64,000 nucleotides of DNA from JAPLJC01 sp052326585 (GTDB taxonomy: Bacteria > Desulfobacterota > Desulfobaccia > Desulfobaccales > 0-14-0-80-60-11), in NCBI GenBank assembly GCA_052326585.1, contig JBKQLU010000023.1:1-64000 (forward strand). Reading direction: 5' to 3'. Below the pieces are notes generated by a model, which was given only the letters and a program-made list of their open reading frames with translations, ran no database searches and was not told the origin of the DNA. The translations under genes and the position numbers were made by a program. This document shows positions 41,934-51,031 of the stretch, in pieces (positions within the stretch are counted from its first letter, which is position 1; every line of letters begins with the position of its first letter).

Positions 41934-42995
41934 ATGATGCAGGAATTATCCCGAATAATCGCCCAGATAGAACCGGTGGACCCCGCTTGGCTGGCCCGGG
42001 CCCAGGAGCGCCTGGACTCCCTCACCAAGCCCCCGGGCAGCCTGGGTCGCCTGGAGGAGCTGGCAGCCCGCTATGTGGCCATCCGCCAGGACCCCTGGCC
42101 GGAGCTCACGAGAAAATGGGTGGTGATTTTCGCCGCGGATCATGGGGTGGTGGCCGAAGGAGTGAGCGCCTTCCCCCAGGACGTCACCTTTCAGATGGTT
42201 TACAACTTCCTCCACGGCGGCGCGGGCATCAATGTCCTGGCCCGCCATGCCCAGGCCCGGGTGGAAGTAGTGGACATCGGAGTCAACCACGATTTCGCCG
42301 CGGCCCCGGAACTCATCTCCCGCAAGGTGGCCCACGGCTCCCGGAATATGGCCCGGGAGCCGGCCATGACCCGGGAGGAAGCCCTGCGGGCCCTGCTGGT
42401 GGGGGTGGAACGGTCTGCAGCAGCCACTGCCGCCGGGGTGGACCTGATTGCCGCCGGCGACATGGGTATCGGCAACACTACCCCGGCTTCGGCCCTGACC
42501 TCGGTATTCAGCGGCCAGCCGGTGAGCGTGGTCACCGGCCGGGGCACCGGCATCGAGGATAAGGTTTGGCAACACAAGGTGGAGGTCATCAACCGGGCCC
42601 TCACCCTGCACCGGCCGGACCCGGGCGACCCTCTGGGGACCCTGGCCGCGGTGGGGGGCCTGGAGATTGCCGGGATCGCCGGGCTGATCCTGGGATGCGC
42701 CGCGGCCCGGCGGCCGCTGCTGCTGGATGGCTTCATCGCCAGCGCCGGGGCCCTGGTGGCCGCGGCCCTGGCGCCGGCGGTTACCGATTATCTCATCGCC
42801 GCCCATCGCTCGGTGGAGCCGGGACATCAGATGGCATTGGATTACCTGAAGCTGAACCCCTTGCTGCATCTCAATATGCGGCTGGGAGAGGGCACCGGCG
42901 CCGCCCTGGGGATGCTGCTGGTGGAGGCCGGCCTCAAGATCTACCGGGAGATGGCCACCTTCGCCGAGGCCGGGGTCTCCGAAAAGGAGGGGTAG
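41934..42995 (+). CDS. cobT: Nicotinate-nucleotide:dimethylbenzimidazole phosphoribosyltransferase
   Basis: 353 residues. Recognisable blocks are LTKPPGSLGRLEELA near 29-43, FAADHGVVAEGVSAFPQDVT, GDMGIGNTTPASALTSVFSG and the catalytic Glu near the end (RLGEGTGAALGMLL). It makes alpha-ribazole phosphate, the lower ligand precursor. Two ATG codons are adjacent (41934, 41937). The start is preceded by two 7-bp-like units (AAAGGTA) rather than a clear ribosome site. Confidence 0.96.
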   Translation: MMQELSRIIAQIEPVDPAWLARAQERLDSLTKPPGSLGRLEELAARYVAIRQDPWPELTRKWVVIFAADHGVVAEGVSAFPQDVTFQMVYNFLHGGAGINVLARHAQARVEVVDIGVNHDFAAAPELISRKVAHGSRNMAREPAMTREEALRALLVGVERSAAATAAGVDLIAAGDMGIGNTTPASALTSVFSGQPVSVVTGRGTGIEDKVWQHKVEVINRALTLHRPDPGDPLGTLAAVGGLEIAGIAGLILGCAAARRPLLLDGFIASAGALVAAALAPAVTDYLIAAHRSVEPGHQMALDYLKLNPLLHLNMRLGEGTGAALGMLLVEAGLKIYREMATFAEAGVSEKEG

Positions 42996-43121
42996 CCCTT
43001 CTCAGGCTTAGGGCGACGGCGGCACGGGCTGCCAGCCGGTGCGGGGGCCGCCCCGGGCGACTCGCTGGACCGGCCGGATGCTGGTACCCCGCCGCCCCTG
43101 CCAGTCAACCTGGAAAATCCG

Positions 43122-43859
43122 ATGAACTGCAGCTTTCCTCTGGCTCTCACCTTTCTCACCAAGGCCCCCTGGCCCCGGAGGCCGCAGGCCACGCCGCAGG
43201 ACCTGGCCGGCTCCCTGTTCTGGTTTCCCTGGGTGGGGGCCCTGCTGGGTCTGATTTTCCTGGGGAGCTGGCTGGGGTTATCCCGGGTGCTGCCGTTGCC
43301 GGCGGCCGCGGCCCTGCTGCTTTGCCTCAGTGTCTGGAGCACCGGCGGCCTCCATCTGGATGGCCTGGCGGATACCATGGACGGACTCGGCGGCGGCCAC
43401 ACCCCGGAAGAGCGGCAGCGCCTCATGAAGGACTCCCGGGTGGGCGCCTTCGGGGTGATGAGCCTGATCCTGGGGTTGCTGCTGAAATTCGCCTGCTTTC
43501 TGGCCGCCGGGGAGAGAGGCTGGCGCGTCGAGTTCATCTTCTATCCCATGGTGAGCCGCTGGGGCATGGTGCTCCTCGCCTATCTCTCCCCTTACGCCCG
43601 TCCGGAAGGAGGACTGGGGCAGGCCATGACCGCCGTGAGCCGCCGCACCGCGGCCGGGGCCGGTCTCAGCGCCCTGGGGTTGGCGGTGTTGTTGCTGAGA
43701 CTCGAGGGCCTGCTCCTCTGGGTCGGGGCCGGGGTCCTCATCTGGCTCTTAAGCCGGTATTTTAAGAAGACCCTGGGCGGCATCACCGGAGATGTCCTGG
43801 GCGCGGCCAACGAGGTGGTGGAGGTGGCGGTATTGGTGGGAGCCCTGCTCTTTAGTTAA
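43122..43859 (+). CDS. cobS: Cobalamin synthase (adenosylcobinamide-GDP ribazoletransferase)
   Basis: 245 residues, six to seven membrane helices. The family blocks GGLHLDGLADTMDGLGGG (near 86-103) and the later FGVMSLIL and GDVLGAANEVVEVAVLV stand out. It joins alpha-ribazole (phosphate) to adenosylcobinamide-GDP at the membrane to finish cobalamin. Follows cobT after 126 bases with a GGAAA ribosome site. Confidence 0.95.
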   Translation: MNCSFPLALTFLTKAPWPRRPQATPQDLAGSLFWFPWVGALLGLIFLGSWLGLSRVLPLPAAAALLLCLSVWSTGGLHLDGLADTMDGLGGGHTPEERQRLMKDSRVGAFGVMSLILGLLLKFACFLAAGERGWRVEFIFYPMVSRWGMVLLAYLSPYARPEGGLGQAMTAVSRRTAAGAGLSALGLAVLLLRLEGLLLWVGAGVLIWLLSRYFKKTLGGITGDVLGAANEVVEVAVLVGALLFS

Positions 43860-43936
43860 GTTCAAGGTTAAAAGTTCAAAGTTCAAAGTTGACCAGAGGC
43901 GTATTTAGCCTTGAATTATGAACGATGAACTGAAGG
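43860..43936. repeat. Facing pair of 7-bp-period arrays after cobS
   Basis: Left 43860-43894: GTTCAAG GTTAAAA GTTCAAA GTTCAAA GTTGACC. Right 43909-43936: CCTTGAA TTATGAA CGATGAA CTGAAGG, near the reverse complement. Only 14 bases separate them. The left array starts on the last base of the cobS stop codon. Confidence 0.75.
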
Positions 43937-44032
43937 CGATAATTAGGGTCCGGGGCCCGTGGAGCTTCCCATTTGCCATTCTTCTGATAAAATTTAAGCG
44001 AATTTCATCAAAAACCTAAATGGAGATCGCTC

Positions 44033-45173
44033 ATGCTACCCGACGTCATGGAAATCCGGGTCAAGATAAGTGAATTTAAAGACCGGCTGGAAGTGCTCCG
44101 AGGTCATCTTTGATCTGGCTGGAAAACAGGTGCGATTGCGCCATTTGGAAGAATTGCTGGCCGCCCCGGAACTCTGGGACGACCAGGCCCGGGCCGCGGA
44201 GATCCTCAAGGAGCGCGGCGCCTTGCGTCAGGCCCTGGAGGAATGGCAAGTGAAGGAACGCCAGGTAGAGGACCTGGAGGTGCTCCTGGACCTGGCGGTG
44301 GAAGAGGAAGACCACAAGGCCTTTAAGGAAGCCGCCGGCGAGCTCACTAAACTGGAGGAGACCTTCCGGGACTGGGAACTGAAACTGCTGCTGGGCGGCG
44401 AGGAAGACCAGCTCAACGCCATCGTTACCATCCACGCCGGCGCCGGCGGCACCGAGGCCCAGGATTGGACCGAAATTCTCTTGCGCATGTATTTGCGCTA
44501 CGCCGAACGCCACGGCTTCAAGAGCGAAACCATCGACCTCCTGCCGGGCGATGAAGCCGGGGTCAAGAGCGTCACCTTCAGCGTTTCCGGCCCTTACGCC
44601 CATGGCTACCTGAAGAGCGAATCCGGCATCCACCGGCTGGTGCGCATCTCACCCTTCGACGCCAGCGGCCGCCGCCATACCTCTTTTGCCGCGGTCCAGG
44701 TACTGCCGGAGGTGGACGACCGCATCCAGATCGACATCCAGGAGAAAGACCTGCGCATCGACACCTTCCGGGCCAGTGGTCCCGGCGGCCAGCACGTCAA
44801 CAAGACCTCCTCGGCGGTGCGCCTCACCCATATGCCCAGCGGCATCGTGGTCTCCTCCCAGACGGAGCGCTCCCAGCACCGCAACCGGGAGTTGGCCATG
44901 AAGGTCCTCAGGGCCCGGCTCTATAACCTGGAAAAACGGAAGCGGGAAGAGAAGAAGCAGGAGATGCAGGAGTCCCACAAAGACATCGCCTGGGGCAGCC
45001 AGATTCGCTCCTACGTTATGCAGCCCTACCGGCTGGTGAAAGACCACCGTACCAAGCGCGAGGCCGGCAACGTCGAGGCGGTCCTGGACGGCGACCTGGA
45101 CGGCTTCATCGAGGCCTATCTCCTGGAAGGAGACGAAAAGAAGGAACTTCAGGCGCCGGCTAACGGCCGCTGA
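44033..45173 (+). CDS. prfB: Peptide chain release factor 2, with programmed +1 frameshift
   Basis: Translation starts at ATG 44033 (GGAG 8 bases upstream), runs 26 codons to CTT TGA (44108-44113), shifts +1 at the TGA and continues GAT CTG... from 44112 to 45173, giving about 379 residues. The shift site CTT-TGA with an SD-like GAGGT three bases before it is the classic autoregulatory design: low RF2 lets the ribosome pause and slip. The GGQ motif (SGPGGQHVNKTSSAVRLTH), and the codon-recognition SPF tripeptide (RISPFDASGRRHTSFA) are present. RF2 ends translation at UGA and UAA. UGA specificity is relevant because a gene in this window seems to recode UGA. Confidence 0.95.
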
Positions 45174-45318
45174 TCCCCACTTCGGCCCCGCATGGACCAC
45201 CTTCTGGCAAAAGAGGCCAGGCGGGATTGAAAATAACCCCCTGAAATTCCCCTAAATCCCCCTTTTCCCCAGGTGGACTTTAATACCCCGGGGACTCAGG
45301 TTTTCTTGACGCGCCCCC

Positions 45319-45894
45319 TCAGCGCCCGCCAGCCTGCTTCAAATTCTTGCCTGCGGCCCAGGCCTTGCCGGCCCGCGCGCCCACGGTCCAATAATGGTTG
45401 TCCGGCATAGTGAGCACCAGGGGATTGACCTTCAAGATATCGGGCTGGCCGTCGGTGAGGCAGTCCTCATCGGCATAAGCGGCCACGATCTCGCCGATGC
45501 ACAGATGGCTGCCGGGGAGTTCCACCACTTCATAAAGGCGGCACTCCAGGCCCAGGGGACACTCCTCGATCAGGGGGGCGGTCTCCAGCTCCCCGTAAAA
45601 GACCCGGAAGAGACTGGACTTGTCCACCTGGCGCCCCGAAACCAGGCCGCAGTAGTCGGCCTTTTCCATGAGGCCGGCCCCGGGGAAATTGACGCTGAAG
45701 GTTTGGTGCTGCCGGATGCCCCCGGAGGTGAAGCGGGCCTTATTGAGGGACACCGCCAGGAGCGGCGGCTCGCGGTTGACCCGCATGACCCAGGCTACGG
45801 CCAGGAAATTGGCCCGCCCCTCCACGGTGGCCCCCACCAGGGTGACCGGCATGGGATAGATGAAGGCGTTGGCGCCGAGATTGACCTTGGCCAC
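45319..45894 (-). CDS. Flavin reductase-like, FMN-binding split-barrel protein
   Basis: 191 residues. Split-barrel flavin-reductase domain: FIYPMPVTLVGATVEGRANF, PPLLAVSLNKARFTSGGI, FSVNFPGAG and a late ICIGEIVAA-type strand (SHLCIGEIVAAYADE). Starts with GTG whose G is the last base of the upstream stop (TAGTG), so it is coupled to its paralogue. This subgroup in anaerobes often acts as a flavoredoxin-type electron carrier. Substrate unknown. Confidence 0.85.
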   Translation of the reverse strand: MAKVNLGANAFIYPMPVTLVGATVEGRANFLAVAWVMRVNREPPLLAVSLNKARFTSGGIRQHQTFSVNFPGAGLMEKADYCGLVSGRQVDKSSLFRVFYGELETAPLIEECPLGLECRLYEVVELPGSHLCIGEIVAAYADEDCLTDGQPDILKVNPLVLTMPDNHYWTVGARAGKAWAAGKNLKQAGGR

Positions 45895-46460
45895 TAAAGG
45901 TCCCTGCCGATGGCGAAGGCCTGGCCCAGGTACTTGCCGATGCCGTGGTAGGTGCGGACCTCCGGGCCAAAGATCATGGGCCGTACCTTTTCGATGTCCG
46001 GGAAGCCCTGGTCCCCCAGGACCGCCTCATCGGCCTTGACGTCCAGGATCTCTCCGATGAACTGGGTGTGCAGGCCGATCTCGATGGTATGGATCACCTT
46101 GCACTCCAGCACCAGGGGGAATTCCCCCACAAAGGGGGCGTCCACCAGGGTGCTGCTCACCGGGGTGAGGTGGGCCCGGTCGAATTTGTTCACCTCCCGG
46201 CCGCTGACGATCCCGAAATAATCGGCCTCCTTGATATAGGTCTCGGAAGGCACGCTGACGGTGAAGGCGCCCCGGGCCTTGAGATTGCCGTAGGAATAGG
46301 TGGCCTGGCGCAGGGAAACCGCCAGGCAGGGCGGCTTGGAACAGCAGATGCACCCCCACGCCGCGGTCATGGCGTTGGCCTTGCCGTTGGCGTCGTAAGT
46401 CCCTACTACCCAGACCGGGGTGGGAAAGGCCATGGTCCTGGGGCCGAGTGATTTTTTCAT
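45894..46460 (-). CDS. Flavin reductase-like (flavoredoxin-type) protein
   Basis: 188 residues, paralogue of the next gene. MAFPTPVWVVGTYDANGKAN, GCICCSKPPCLAVSLRQATY (cysteine-rich here, four Cys), FTVSVPSETY, YFGIVSGREVNKF and QFIGEILDVKAD follow the FMN split-barrel pattern. A cysteine at the WGxxCxxPP place is typical of flavoredoxins in sulfate reducers. GGAGG lies before the start. The pair is translated from one message. Confidence 0.87.
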   Translation of the reverse strand: MKKSLGPRTMAFPTPVWVVGTYDANGKANAMTAAWGCICCSKPPCLAVSLRQATYSYGNLKARGAFTVSVPSETYIKEADYFGIVSGREVNKFDRAHLTPVSSTLVDAPFVGEFPLVLECKVIHTIEIGLHTQFIGEILDVKADEAVLGDQGFPDIEKVRPMIFGPEVRTYHGIGKYLGQAFAIGRDL

Positions 46461-46731
46461 CGCACACCTCCTGGATTAAATTTAAGACTTACAGGATAAA
46501 AAACAAGAGAAAAAGGGGATACCGATAGGCGCTGGGAGTCACCAAGGGAATTCTCCATTGCCAGGCTTTTTCTTCTTGCCTTCTAGTGAACAAATGTTCA
46601 TAATTATAAGTGACGATCAGGACCAGGGTTTGGGGCGCCCCGGCGCAAGCGGCCGTGGCTGCCAGTGCCGGCGCGGACAGAAGTAGAGTTACCCTGCTGA
46701 AATCCAAAAATTTTCTTTATAGGAGAAGGTT

Positions 46732-47124
46732 ATGAAGATTGCAGTTGCTTCGGATGATGGCACTGGACTCGCCCAGCATTTCGGGCGCAGCCGCTATTTT
46801 CTGGTTTTTAATGTCTCGGATGGGCAAATCACCGGCCCGGAGGCGCGTCCCAACGGCTGCACCGCGTCCGCCCAGGGTGAATGCGGCCATGAGCCCCATG
46901 ATCATCATGATCACCACGCCCATAGTCACGATGCTCTGGTTACAGCCCTGAGAGACTGCCAGGTAGTATTAGCCGGGGGTATGGGCCGCCGGGCCGCCAT
47001 GGATTTAGAGGCCCACGGGATCAAGCCCCTGGCGGTGTCTTTCTCCGGACCGGCACTGGAGGCCGTCCAGGCTTACCTCTCCGGATCCATCCAACCTCTG
47101 GGCGCCTGGTGCCGCGGTCATTAA
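46732..47124 (+). CDS. NifX/NifB-type dinitrogenase iron-molybdenum cofactor domain protein with His-rich loop
   Basis: 130 residues. RNase-H-like fold of the NifX/NafY/VnfX/NifB C-terminal family: MKIAVASDDGTGLAQHFGRS, RYFLVFNVSDG, ALRDCQVVLAGGMGRRAAMD. Between strands sits a His cluster at 53-66 (HEPHDHHDHHAHSH) with nearby cysteines (C43, C51), probably a metal-binding loop. Family members carry Fe-S or Fe-Mo precursors; without nif genes nearby the role is more likely metal-cluster trafficking in general. AGGAGAAGG precedes the ATG. Confidence 0.88.
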   Translation: MKIAVASDDGTGLAQHFGRSRYFLVFNVSDGQITGPEARPNGCTASAQGECGHEPHDHHDHHAHSHDALVTALRDCQVVLAGGMGRRAAMDLEAHGIKPLAVSFSGPALEAVQAYLSGSIQPLGAWCRGH

Positions 47125-47168
47125 TAAATCGGCCCGTTTAGAAAAACCCGCTTCACCAGAAAAGAAAT

Positions 47169-47200
47169 GAGCCTGGCAAATCTTCCGGTTTGCCAGGCTC
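47169..47200. terminator. Bidirectional terminator
   Basis: Perfect 12-bp stem GAGCCTGGCAAA / TTTGCCAGGCTC with an 8-base loop between the convergent NifX-like and selenoprotein genes. T-rich tails on both sides, the better one (ATTTCTTTTC) on the minus strand. Confidence 0.8.
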
Positions 47201-47224
47201 CCTTGGTTTTGGTTCAAAGGAATA

Positions 47225-48601
47225 TTATTCTTCTTCTTCCAGTTCGACGCCGTCCCGCTCAAACTGGGCGTCCCGGGCGGCGTGGGCCGCCTCGATCTCA
47301 GCTTCGCTCCAGGGCTCGTACTCCAGACAATTGGCCACCAGTTCCCAGAGGTACAGGGTCTCCTGGTAGTTGCCCATGTCCATCTTGCCCTTCTTATGTT
47401 CAGCGCCCAGGCCCTTCATGATCTGGTCCCGGCAGTTGTGGCAGGGGGCAATCACGATCTCTGCACCTGTTTCCTTGATCTGATTCGCCTTCTCCCGGCC
47501 ATAGGCCAGGCGTTCTGCGTCATAAGGCATGGCCCAGGCGCCCCCGCCGGCGCCGCAGCACAGGTTGTTCAGGGGATCATCGCACATCTCCCGGTAGAGG
47601 CTGGGATCGATGCACTGCTGGGAGATCCAGCGGGTCTTCTCGCCGTTATTGGGGCTATCCTGGTAGAGCATAAAGGATTTGCGCACATAGTTGCAGGGAT
47701 CGTGCACGGTATAGGTTTCGTGATATCTCTGGGTATTCAGCTTGATCCGGCCGGATTTGATGTATTCCTCCAGCAGATCCATGACACTCACTACCTTGAA
47801 CTCGTCGAAGACTTCCGGAAACCAATTTTTGAACCCGACCCGGGTTGCATAGTAGGCGTGCCCTCATTCGGGGTACAAGATGGTTTTGGCCTTAAGTCGT
47901 CGGGCGTTTTCTATTATCCGGCCCACCTGTTCCTTCCAAGCCGGGTCGTCCCCGGAGAACAGCCCCCAGTTGACCCCCTCCCAGTTGGTGGAAGAGACGG
48001 TCCAGTCTTCCTTGGCGGCGTAGAAGATGCGCCACCAGAATTTCATATCGTCGGGCTCGCCGAAGGGTTCCTTGGAGTTGATGGTGACGATGACGTTGGC
48101 CCCTTCCTTATCCACCGGCACGTAAAATCCAGGGCAGGGCTGCTCCTCATCGTTTTCCATCTCCACCCCCAGTTCCGCCAGAAGGAAGAGGAAATCGTCC
48201 CGGGGAATCCCCAGGTTGTTGCCCCGCTCGAGATTCATCATGGTGCCCTTGTGGATCGGCCCGGGGACCTTGTCCCGCTCCCGGGCAGTGCGGCAGGCGC
48301 GGAAGGTCCGCATCAACTGGATGCCCATGGGGCACTGGTACTGGCAGCGGCCGCACAGGGTGCAGACCCAGGGCCACTTGGAATCGATGACTTCCTGCTC
48401 CATCCCGAAGACGATGGCCCGGATGGCCTTGCGGGCGTCCCAGGTGCCCCCGGCGCCCCCAATAGGAACCAGGCCGGTGGCGGGGCAGCCCCCGGAGCAG
48501 GTGCCGCAGGTAAAACAGCGATCCGCCAGTTCTGGGGCGATGCCCCCGATTTTGCGGTGCTTCCGGTCTATCCTCACTTCTTTTCGGGCCTCTTCTGCCA
48601 T
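47225..48601 (-). CDS. DsrK/HdrD-like Fe-S protein with probable selenocysteine at an in-frame TGA
   Basis: 458 residues when TGA 47866-47864 is read as Sec246. N-terminal half: two 4Fe-4S sites, C29-C32-C35-C39 and C80-C83-C86-C90. C-terminal half: CCG-domain parts DPC (C303), NLCCGAGGGAW (C348-C349) and CHNC (C387-C390). The TGA falls exactly where relatives have Cys in VPECGHA, reading PE-Sec-GHAYYATR, and the frame continues unchanged for 212 codons. A hairpin with a GGU loop lies 17 bases after the TGA. HdrD/DsrK/TmcB-type proteins reduce disulfides or pass electrons at a special CCG-bound cluster. No membrane cytochrome gene is adjacent. If read as two genes, the second would begin inside the domain. 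Confidence 0.88.
47832..47866 (-). promoter_or_regulatory. SECIS-like element with recoded UGA
   Basis: UGA at 47866-47864, then 17 bases, then AACCCG-GGU-CGGGUU (47846-47832): a perfect 6-bp stem with a GU-containing apical loop. Bacterial SECIS elements sit directly downstream of UGA at this distance and present G/U in the loop to SelB. Confidence 0.7.
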
Positions 48602-48963
48602 GTTTCCTCCAGAGAAACTAGATAAACCTGAAATTTGCTGGGGTGCCGCAGTTTAGGAAGGGCGGCGCAAGCCGGCCCCCCAGAACTAAGTCAGGAAATT
48701 CTATGGATAAATACCTGTAATAGGGGTCTACCGATAATATTTATTTATATATAAAATTCCCATTAAAAAATAAAGTCTTTTTCCTGGACCACCATTGATT
48801 ATCTGTCTGGGCCGGGTGGCGGCCCGGGTGAAATACTAAATTTCACAAGGCCCGGCCCGGCCGGTCCCTGACCCCGGCTCCGGCCGCCGCGGCCAGCTTA
48901 AGCTCATTTCCCTGCCGGTGAGAAGATTTTGTGATATTTACTAGTGGGGAGGAACGACTAAAT
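48602..48963. other. 362-base divergent intergenic region
   Basis: Lies between the selenoprotein gene (minus) and the aldehyde dehydrogenase-like gene (+). The centre (48720-48785) is AT-rich and likely holds both promoters, but no box pair is convincing. A GC-rich hairpin (GGGCCGGGTGGCGGCCC, 48809-48825) follows. No gene seen. Confidence 0.4.
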
Positions 48964-50154
48964 ATGAGAGCCGAAATCACCAGGTGCCTGGAATTACTGG
49001 CCGAATTGGGCGAGGCCCTGGCCCGGCGCCGGGACGACCTGATGGCGGCGCAGGGCGAGGACATGGGCGCGCCCTGGATCACCACCGGCCGGGAGGTGGA
49101 CCTGGCGGTGGCTCACCTCAAGACCATGGCCGAAGAGGCGCCGGACGTGGAAGGCAAATCCCCCTACGGCACGGTGGCCGCCATCTTCCCCTACGACGCC
49201 CCGCCCCTCATGTTGGCCCGGGTGGGGGGCGCGGCGCTGCTGGGCGGCAACCGTTTCCGCTTCAGCTGCTCCTCCCAGACCCCCGGCGCCGCCCGGCTGT
49301 TGCAAGAAGTGGTGGCGCCCTTCCCGGGGATCGAAGGCATCACCGGCCTGGACAACCGGGAATTCGGCCGGCGCTGCGTGCAAGACCCGGAAGTGCGGGT
49401 GCTGTTCATTTCCGGCGGCGGCGCGGTGGGCGACATTTATGCCCGGGAGGCGCGCCATTTCGATAAACTCTTCTTTGCCGGCCCCAGCGGCCTGCCGCCG
49501 GTGATCTTCTTTAAGGACGCCGACGTCGAAAAGGCCGCGCATTTTACGGTGCGCCGGGCCTTCTTGAACGGCGGCCAGTACTGCACCACCCTGAAGCGGG
49601 CTTACATCCATCAGGACATCTTCGCACCGGTGCGGCAGCGGGTCCTCGAAGAGATGGCCGCCATCCGGGTGGGCGACCCCCGGGACCCTGAGACCTGGAT
49701 CGGCCCCATCAAGGTAGAGCGCACCCGCCAGCTCCTGGACCGGGCCCTGGCCGCCCTCCAGGAGCCCCATTTTCTGGCGCCATTTCAGCGGCAGGGGGAG
49801 TGGCAGGGCCCCTTCCTGATGGAGACCGCGGCGGCGCCGGATGTGGAGTTGTTCGGCCCCTTCCTGGCCCTGGTCCCGGCCCAGAGCGGCGGCGCCGCGG
49901 TGGCCACGGTGCTCCAGAGCCGCTACCCCTTCCAGGTCACCTGGTTCGGCTCTCCACCCCCGGGGGCTAAAGAGGCCCTCACTAAAAAATTCGGCATGGC
50001 TTACGACAACCCGGACTTCCTCTTCGCCCCCATGCGGATGCCCTTCGGCGGCAAGGGCGACAGCGGCTGGATCCTGGAAAACCGGAACGGCGGCGTGCGC
50101 AAACGGGACGGGGCCTTTATCTACAGCGCCGAGTTGGTGCGGGGCTCAGCCTAG
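48964..50154 (+). CDS. Aldehyde dehydrogenase family protein
   Basis: 396 residues from ATG 48964, chosen for the GGGGAGGA site 9 bases upstream; a GTG at 48931 lies before that site. Shorter than typical ALDHs (about 480), mainly at the N-terminus. Nucleotide-binding part 70-190, catalytic Cys in FLNGGQYCTTLKRAYIHQDI, and the C-terminal PFGGKGDSGWILEN block that closes the active site. The usual catalytic Glu (ELGG) reads FFAGPSGLPPVIFF, so Glu is absent. It may act on an acyl-CoA-linked or unknown aldehyde, or be non-canonical. Precedes the IclR-linked operon. Confidence 0.8.
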   Translation: MRAEITRCLELLAELGEALARRRDDLMAAQGEDMGAPWITTGREVDLAVAHLKTMAEEAPDVEGKSPYGTVAAIFPYDAPPLMLARVGGAALLGGNRFRFSCSSQTPGAARLLQEVVAPFPGIEGITGLDNREFGRRCVQDPEVRVLFISGGGAVGDIYAREARHFDKLFFAGPSGLPPVIFFKDADVEKAAHFTVRRAFLNGGQYCTTLKRAYIHQDIFAPVRQRVLEEMAAIRVGDPRDPETWIGPIKVERTRQLLDRALAALQEPHFLAPFQRQGEWQGPFLMETAAAPDVELFGPFLALVPAQSGGAAVATVLQSRYPFQVTWFGSPPPGAKEALTKKFGMAYDNPDFLFAPMRMPFGGKGDSGWILENRNGGVRKRDGAFIYSAELVRGSA

Positions 50155-50181
50155 AGAGCTGAGTGTGGGGCGCAAGGGTTT

Positions 50182-50955
50182 CTAGGGGCGCCGCACGCTC
50201 AACTCGGAATTGATCTGTGCGGCAGCGAGCTTCAGTTCCGGCAAAAAGGTCTTGATCGCCCTGGATTTGGAAGATCTGCCGGTATTGGTAACAATATTCA
50301 TGGCGGCCACGATCTCATTGTTGGCATCCAATAACGGCACGGCGATGCCGCAAATGCCCTCCTCCAATTCACCATTGACCCAGGCCCAACCCTGCCTGCT
50401 ATCCTCAGCGATGATTTTTCTGAGACGAACCGGTTCGATCACCGTTCTCCGGGTAAATGATTTTAGTTCGGCGGCGGCGAAGTATCGATCCAGTTCCGCC
50501 TCGGTGAGCCCCCCTAGCAGCACGCGCCCCATGGATTGCGAATAGGCCGGGAGACGGCTGCCAATGCTGATGTTGGTCGTTAAGATCCTCCGGGTCGGCA
50601 CCCGCATCACATAGACGATGTCCAGGCCATCGAGGACCGCCATGGAGCTGGTTTCGTGCACCTTGGCGACCATACTCTCCATGATGGGCTGGGCAAAATT
50701 CCAAAACGGCAGGGAGGACAGGTAGGAGTACCCCAGGTTGAGGATGCGCGGGGTCAACGAAAAGCGCCGCCCTTTGAGGCGCACAAAGCCCAGGTTCTGC
50801 AGGGTACACAGTAGCCGGCGGGCTCCCGCCCGGCTCAGGTTGGTGCGTGCGGCGATTTCGGTGATCGACATTTCCATGGAATTGGGACCGAAAGTCTGGA
50901 TGACCGCGAGGCCGCGCGCGAAGGACTGCACAAATTGGTCGCTGCTTTTTTCCAT
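50182..50955 (-). CDS. IclR-family transcriptional regulator
   Basis: 257 residues from ATG 50955. Winged helix at 12-70 (FARGLAVIQTFGPNS, MSITEIAARTNLSRAGARRL), effector domain from about 85 with AYSQSMGRVLLGGLTEAELD and GICGIAVPLLDANNEIVAAM. The sequence style is that of the PcaR/PobR group, which controls aromatic or organic-acid catabolism. It is divergent from the CoA-transferase operon, and two TTCG(C/T)-N3-GCGAA dyads lie between them, one perfect, so it probably controls both directions. A longer in-frame reading upstream overlaps the operator and is rejected. Confidence 0.9.
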   Translation of the reverse strand: MEKSSDQFVQSFARGLAVIQTFGPNSMEMSITEIAARTNLSRAGARRLLCTLQNLGFVRLKGRRFSLTPRILNLGYSYLSSLPFWNFAQPIMESMVAKVHETSSMAVLDGLDIVYVMRVPTRRILTTNISIGSRLPAYSQSMGRVLLGGLTEAELDRYFAAAELKSFTRRTVIEPVRLRKIIAEDSRQGWAWVNGELEEGICGIAVPLLDANNEIVAAMNIVTNTGRSSKSRAIKTFLPELKLAAAQINSELSVRRP

Positions 50956-50964
50956 GGCGCTAAT

Positions 50965-50979
50965 GTTCGCATAGCGAAC
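50965..50979. promoter_or_regulatory. Perfect IclR-type operator
   Basis: GTTCGC-ATA-GCGAAC, 10 bases upstream of the IclR start: suits autoregulation. Confidence 0.75.
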
Positions 50980-51031
50980 CGAAGAATGCAAGCCGGGCCG
51001 GTTGGAAAAGATTGCGGTCAAAGAAAATTTA

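Noticed and set aside
46489..46707. 72-codon minus-strand ORF upstream of the NifX-like gene
   Set aside because: No ribosome site; low-quality sequence over a promoter region.
47282..48625. 447-codon + strand ORF opposite the selenoprotein gene
   Set aside because: It is uninterrupted only because the real gene lies on the other strand; no motifs, and the minus strand shows all conserved cysteines.
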